This document shows positions 7,297 through 10,653 of a DNA stretch of 10,653 bases, in pieces. A model generated the notes under the pieces. The model ran no database searches and was not told where the DNA came from. It was given only the letters and a program-made list of their open reading frames with translations. The stretch spans positions 1 to 10,653 of the forward strand of contig JAICWZ010000030.1 in NCBI GenBank assembly GCA_025966355.1. The letters are read 5' to 3'. This DNA is from Thermomicrobiaceae bacterium. GTDB taxonomy: Bacteria; Chloroflexota; Chloroflexia; Thermomicrobiales; Thermomicrobiaceae. The translations under genes were made by a program, and so were the position numbers. The first letter of the stretch is position 1; every line of letters starts with the position of its first letter.

Positions 7297-9612
7297 ATGA
7301 GCTACTGGAAAACCTTGCGGCGGGTGATGGCCGCGCTGGTGGCCATCGCTGCCATCGCGATTGTCGCCAACGCGTCGAATGAGTTCGCGGTCCATCCGGC
7401 ATCCGCGAGCACAATCGTGCAAACGTTCAAGCCGACGGCGGACGCCTGGGTGAACGCCGCTGCCCCCGACAAAGTGTCCGGCACCGGTTACGAGCTTCAG
7501 GTCGATGGCACACCGGTCCAGATCGCCTATTTCACGTTCAATTTGAGCGCGCTCTCCGGCTCGGTGGTCAGCGCGACGCTGAAGCTGTCGGTGACCGGTA
7601 ACGGGAGCGTCGACGGCGGCTCGGTCAGCACCGTCAGCGATACGAGCTGGACCGAGACGACGCTCACTTACAACAATCGTCCCGCGCTCTCGGCACCGAT
7701 CGCGTCCATCGGCGCCGCGCCCGCCAACCAGGCCGTTACGGTCGACGTCACCTCGGCCGTAACTTCCAGCGGCATGCTTGGACTGGCGGTCGCCTCGACC
7801 AACGGCGACGGCGTTTCCTACGCTTCGCGCGAGAATGTGAACCCGCCGCTGCTGACGGTTACGGTCGGCACATCCACCCCGACGAGCACGGCAACCAGCA
7901 CCGCGACCGGAACCGCAACGACCACAGCGACTAGCACGTCCACCCCAACCACGACCGCCACATCGACCAGCACGACGACCCCAACCGCGACAGCGACCGA
8001 TACGGCAACCAGCACGACGACTCCAACCGCCACCGCGACTGGTACACCGACCAGCACCGCCACCTCCACGGCAACCGCGACGGCAACCGCGACGGCGACG
8101 AGTACCGCAACCAGCACCGCCACGGCGACGCCGTCACCGACACCGACCGGCACGCCGACCTCGACCCAGACCTACATCTTCCGAGCATCGGCCGACGCCT
8201 ACGCCAACAGTAGCGCACCCGACACCGTCTCCGGCACCGGTTTTGAAATACCGGTCGATGGCTCACCCGATCGTCTTGATTACATGACCTTCAACGTGAC
8301 CGGCCTCAGCGGAACGATCATCAGCGCGACGCTTAAGCTGTCGACAACCTGGGACGGAAGCGTCGATGGTGGGACGATCGGCAAGGTTCTCGACACGAGT
8401 TGGACCGAATCGACGCTCACCTATAACAACCGCCCGGCGATCTCGCCGCCAACGGTCGCGATCGGCTCCGTCGTCCCGTATCAATCGGTGACCAAAGACG
8501 TCACCGCGGCGATCACCGGCAATGGACCAGCCGGCTTCGCGATCAGCTCGACCAACGGTGATGGCGTGACCTATGCCTCGCGCGAGAATTCGACGCCACC
8601 GATTCTGACGATCGTAACGGGCGTCTTCGGCACTCCGACGCCGACGCCGACCGCAACCGCGACCGGTACCGCGACCACAACGCCAACCGCGACCGCCACC
8701 GGCACAGCCACGGCGACCGCAACGGCAACGGCAACCGCGACACCGACCGCGACACCGGTCGACGGGCCGGTCATCGCGGCGGCCGGCGATATCTCGTGCG
8801 ATCCGACGAGCTCACACTACTTCAACGGCCTCGGCGATCCGACACACTGCCAGCAGATGGCGACGTCCAATCTGCTGCTGCAAATGCAGCCAACTGCCGT
8901 TCTCACCCTCGGTGATAACCAGTACATGGAGAACTCGCTCGCTCAGTATATGGCGGTCTTCGATAAGACGTGGGGGCGACTCAAGTCGATCATCCATCCA
9001 GCCGTTGGGAACCACGAGTATCTGACCCCGAATGCGGCCGGCTACTTCACCTATTTTGGGGCGGCGGCCGGTGATCCGAGCACGGGCTATTACTCGTATG
9101 ACATCGGTTCGTGGCATATCATCACGCTGAACAGCGAGTGTGCCCAGATCGGCGGCTGCAACAAGGGGAGCCCCGAAGAACTCTGGCTCAAGAATGATCT
9201 CGCCACGCACAACAATCAGTGCACGATCGCGGTCTGGCACGAACCGGAGTTCGATTCCGGACCAAACGGATCGGGCACCTTCTACCTCGACTTCTGGAAT
9301 GATCTCTATCGAGGTGGTGCTGACATCATCCTCAATGGGCACTCACATCTCTACGAGCGCTTCGGGCCGCAGACACCAACCGGCGTGGCAGACCCTGCCC
9401 ACGGCATCGTTCAGTTCACCGTTGGCAGTGGAGGCGAGGATCTGGATAACTTCCACAACATCCGTCCGAACAGCATGGCGCGTGATTCCGACGATTTTGG
9501 CGTGTTGAAGCTGACACTCGGCGATGGCACGTACAGTTGGCAGTTCGTGACGATACCGGGAAGTTCCGGCTTCACCGATTCTGGGAGCGCAAGCTGTCAT
9601 GCGGCTCCATAG
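7297..9612 (+). CDS. Secreted purple-acid-phosphatase-like metallophosphoesterase with two CBM96/DNRLRE-like modules
   Basis: The protein has 771 residues. A Sec signal peptide (KTLRR, hydrophobic core, cleavage after ANA or ASA) is followed by module A (43-192), a 100-residue Thr/Ala/Ser/Pro linker (192-291), module B (294-443), a second linker (445-487) and a catalytic domain (490-771). Modules A and B show the DNRLRE/CBM96 pattern: ADAW/ADAY, YFTFNLS/YMTFNVT, SATLKLS, DTSWTETTLTYNNRPA. That family binds or decorates extracellular polysaccharide. The catalytic domain keeps the dinuclear-metal ligands: D498 (AAGDIS), D540 and Y543 (GDNQY), N572 (GNHE), H648 (WHEP), H682 and H684 (GHSHLYER). 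The GDxxY tyrosine is a hallmark of purple acid phosphatases. Paired cysteines (501/518, 615/621) suggest disulfides outside the cell. The substrate is not evident; a phosphorylated glycan is one possibility. The ATG has GAGGAGG 4 nt upstream. The last 14 nt overlap the next gene. Confidence 0.9.
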   Translation: MSYWKTLRRVMAALVAIAAIAIVANASNEFAVHPASASTIVQTFKPTADAWVNAAAPDKVSGTGYELQVDGTPVQIAYFTFNLSALSGSVVSATLKLSVTGNGSVDGGSVSTVSDTSWTETTLTYNNRPALSAPIASIGAAPANQAVTVDVTSAVTSSGMLGLAVASTNGDGVSYASRENVNPPLLTVTVGTSTPTSTATSTATGTATTTATSTSTPTTTATSTSTTTPTATATDTATSTTTPTATATGTPTSTATSTATATATATATSTATSTATATPSPTPTGTPTSTQTYIFRASADAYANSSAPDTVSGTGFEIPVDGSPDRLDYMTFNVTGLSGTIISATLKLSTTWDGSVDGGTIGKVLDTSWTESTLTYNNRPAISPPTVAIGSVVPYQSVTKDVTAAITGNGPAGFAISSTNGDGVTYASRENSTPPILTIVTGVFGTPTPTPTATATGTATTTPTATATGTATATATATATATPTATPVDGPVIAAAGDISCDPTSSHYFNGLGDPTHCQQMATSNLLLQMQPTAVLTLGDNQYMENSLAQYMAVFDKTWGRLKSIIHPAVGNHEYLTPNAAGYFTYFGAAAGDPSTGYYSYDIGSWHIITLNSECAQIGGCNKGSPEELWLKNDLATHNNQCTIAVWHEPEFDSGPNGSGTFYLDFWNDLYRGGADIILNGHSHLYERFGPQTPTGVADPAHGIVQFTVGSGGEDLDNFHNIRPNSMARDSDDFGVLKLTLGDGTYSWQFVTIPGSSGFTDSGSASCHAAP
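7423..8625 (+). repeat. Duplicated CBM96/DNRLRE-like module (copies 7423-7872 and 8176-8625)
   Basis: Two 150-codon copies align without a gap, and by hand count somewhat more than half of the residues are identical. The best-kept blocks are SATLKLS, DTSWTE followed by TLTYNNRPA, and STNGDGV followed by YASREN. The DNA has diverged well beyond slippage, so this is an old internal duplication kept under selection rather than a recent event. The copies flank the first Thr/Ala linker. Confidence 0.85.
7870..8169 (+). repeat. Low-complexity Thr/Ala/Ser/Pro linker DNA with a 42-bp tandem repeat
   Basis: This codes for a 100-residue linker, almost all Thr, Ala, Ser and Pro with scattered Gly. It has no Lys or Arg and no aromatic residue apart from none at all until the next module. 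It contains a 42-bp imperfect tandem repeat (7969-8010 and 8011-8052), encoding STTTPTATATDTAT then STTTPTATATGTPT; the first 20 bases of the two units differ at one position. A 12-bp unit, ACGGCAACCGCG, occurs twice exactly at 8068-8091. Synonymous Thr and Ala codons are mixed, so both strands stay open; the antisense Val/Ala frame is a by-product. The linker probably separates the binding modules from each other and the enzyme, and offers many Thr hydroxyls for O-glycosylation. Confidence 0.85.
8629..8757 (+). repeat. Second Thr/Ala/Pro linker DNA
   Basis: This codes for a 43-residue Thr/Ala/Pro linker joining module B to the phosphatase domain. It shares the TTTPTATATGT core with the first linker and ends in alternating Thr-Ala pairs written with ACC/ACG/ACA and GCG/GCA codons. 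The shared core suggests that the linker was copied with the CBM-like module or exchanged by recombination between the two tracts. Confidence 0.8.
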
Positions 9613-10627
9613 CGACACACCCGATGGCAACCGGCGTTCACCCGCGCCGGTTGCTATCCTGTATCTTCTCGCGCTTTCGCTCGTGTTAGCCGGGTGTGGG
9701 GCAGGCGCTCAATACCGGTCGCGTGCGGCGACGTTGGAACCAACAACCCAATCGCCGACTGCTGTCGGCACGCCGCTCCCGAACGATCCAGTCGTCGTCG
9801 CCGCCGGAGACATCGCCTGTGATCCGACCAGCGCCTCGTATCACGATGGACTTGGCGACCCGACGCATTGCCAGATGAAGGCAACCTCGGACCTCGTCGC
9901 CAGCATTCAGCCAAACGATGTGCTGGTGCTCGGGGACAATCAGTACGAGATGGGAAAACTGCTGAAATTTCAGGAGTCGTACGGCCCAACCTGGGGGCGA
10001 TTCAAAGACATCACCTACCCCATCCCCGGCAACCACGAGTATCAGACGACGAATGCTGCCGGATACTTCGCCTATTTCGGAGCCGTAGCGGGTAACCCGA
10101 CGAAGGGCTACTACTCCTTCGACATCGGAACCTGGCACATCGTGGCGCTCAACAGTGAATGCGTTCAGATCGGCGGCTGCAAAGCAGGGAGCCCGGAGGA
10201 GCAATGGCTCAAGGCCGACCTGGCCAGCCATCACGCGATGTGCACCCTGGCGATGTGGCATCGGCCAGAGTTCGACTCGGGAGATTACGCCTCAACCTCG
10301 TTTCTCGCCTTCTGGACCGATCTGTATAACGCGGGTGCGGATGTTATCCTCAACGGCCACTCGCATATCTATGAGCGCTTCGCGCCGCAAACGCCCAACG
10401 GCACGCTCGACACAGCCTACGGCATACGGCAGTTCACCGTCGGGACTGGTGGTGACGACCATACTCCGATCAACAAAATCAAGCCGAACAGCGAGACACG
10501 GAACGCGACCACCTTCGGCGTACTGAAGCTGACGCTTCACGCTTCCGGCTACAACTGGCAGTTCATCCCGATCGCGGGAGAGACATATACCGATTCAGGA
10601 AGTGCGGATTGTCATGGCGCACCATAA
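9599..10627 (+). CDS. Lipoprotein purple-acid-phosphatase-like metallophosphoesterase (paralogue of the preceding gene)
   Basis: The protein has 342 residues. A polar, Arg-containing N-terminus of about 17 residues leads to a hydrophobic core and the lipobox LAGC, with Cys33 as the lipidated residue, so the enzyme should be anchored to the outer face of the membrane. After a short Thr/Pro-containing spacer (34-62) the catalytic domain (64-342) aligns with the C-terminal domain of the preceding protein along its whole length, with a similar ending (SGSADCHGAP against SGSASCHAAP). The metal ligands are kept: D71, D113 and Y116 (GDNQY), N145 (GNHE), H221, H254 and H256 (GHSH). It lacks the CBM-like modules and long linkers. 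The ATG lies inside the end of the preceding gene (14-nt overlap) and no separate strong Shine-Dalgarno is visible, which points to translational coupling. The substrate is unknown; shared active-site residues suggest the same chemistry at a different location. Confidence 0.9.
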   Translation: MRLHSDTPDGNRRSPAPVAILYLLALSLVLAGCGAGAQYRSRAATLEPTTQSPTAVGTPLPNDPVVVAAGDIACDPTSASYHDGLGDPTHCQMKATSDLVASIQPNDVLVLGDNQYEMGKLLKFQESYGPTWGRFKDITYPIPGNHEYQTTNAAGYFAYFGAVAGNPTKGYYSFDIGTWHIVALNSECVQIGGCKAGSPEEQWLKADLASHHAMCTLAMWHRPEFDSGDYASTSFLAFWTDLYNAGADVILNGHSHIYERFAPQTPNGTLDTAYGIRQFTVGTGGDDHTPINKIKPNSETRNATTFGVLKLTLHASGYNWQFIPIAGETYTDSGSADCHGAP

Positions 10628-10653
10628 CACTGGTCACTTGACTCACAGAGTGC
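10614..10653 (+). CDS. Possible start of a further overlapping gene, cut by the window edge
   Basis: An ATG at 10614 opens a frame that overlaps the end of the lipoprotein gene by 14 nt and stays open to the window edge (13 codons, beginning MAHHNTGHLTHRV). The gene at 9599 starts at exactly the equivalent place in the end of its upstream paralogue. The visible residues are polar with one Arg, as in the N-terminus of the lipoprotein, but too short to identify. The ATG could also be a by-product of the conserved Cys-His-Ala/Gly codons. Confidence 0.25.
   Translation, partial: MAHHNTGHLTHRV

Noticed and set aside
7818..8153. Open frame on the - strand made almost wholly of Val and Ala
   Set aside because: It is the complement of the Thr/Ala linker repeats, has no independent start signal and is not a plausible protein.
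9686..10261. 191-codon open frame on the - strand inside the lipoprotein phosphatase gene
   Set aside because: A similar antisense frame exists in the paralogue at 8812-9342. It reflects the conserved coding sequence on the + strand, not a second gene.
10628..10653. CACT...AGTG pairing after the last gene as a terminator
   Set aside because: The stem is 4 bp with a long loop and no T-run before the window ends.

Overview
The window is GC-rich, densely packed and read entirely from the + strand: six genes with gaps of 109 bases or less, the last pair overlapping. It looks like one operon, cut at the 5' end and possibly continuing past the 3' end. Start codons include ATG, GTG and TTG. The FGYPISEEF/VQYFER-type repeats of the fourth gene and the long Thr/Ala/Pro linkers of the fifth are common in secreted proteins of Chloroflexota (Thermomicrobia and relatives). 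A member of that phylum is my best guess for the host; this is inference from protein style, not from a marker gene.

Layout. (1) 1-1981: 3' part of a fusion of a dolichyl-phosphate-mannose-synthase-type GT2 domain, a four-helix GtrA membrane domain and an HPr-kinase-like P-loop domain. (2) 2056-3390: a membrane GT2 with the D, DxD-like, TED and QxxRW motifs of processive synthases. (3) 3444-6233: a polytopic GT-C (PMT/ArnT-type) transferase carrying a C-terminal GH8 (BcsZ-like) domain whose catalytic Glu and a conserved Asp are replaced by Gln and Asn. (4) 6270-7187: a single-pass exported protein with a Pro/Thr/Ala stalk and repeats of the VQYFER type. (5) 7297-9612: a secreted protein with two DNRLRE/CBM96-like modules, two low-complexity Thr/Ala linkers and a purple-acid-phosphatase-like catalytic domain. 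(6) 9599-10627: a lipoprotein paralogue of that phosphatase, overlapping the previous gene by 14 nt. An ATG in the same relative position at 10614 could start a third copy.

How they may work together (inference). Gene 1 would charge a polyprenyl phosphate with a sugar and flip or present it. Gene 3 would use that lipid-linked sugar outside the membrane. Gene 2 would extend a surface glycan, which the GH8-like domain of gene 3 may bind rather than cut. Genes 4-6 put glycan-binding and phosphatase domains on the outside of the cell, with Thr-rich stalks that are plausible acceptors for protein O-glycosylation. The best candidates for something undescribed are the GT2-GtrA-HprK-like fusion, the GT-C/pseudo-GH8 fusion, and their linkage to CBM-tethered phosphatases.

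No RNA gene, insertion sequence, CRISPR array or convincing terminator was seen, and no gene-free stretch exceeds 109 bases.
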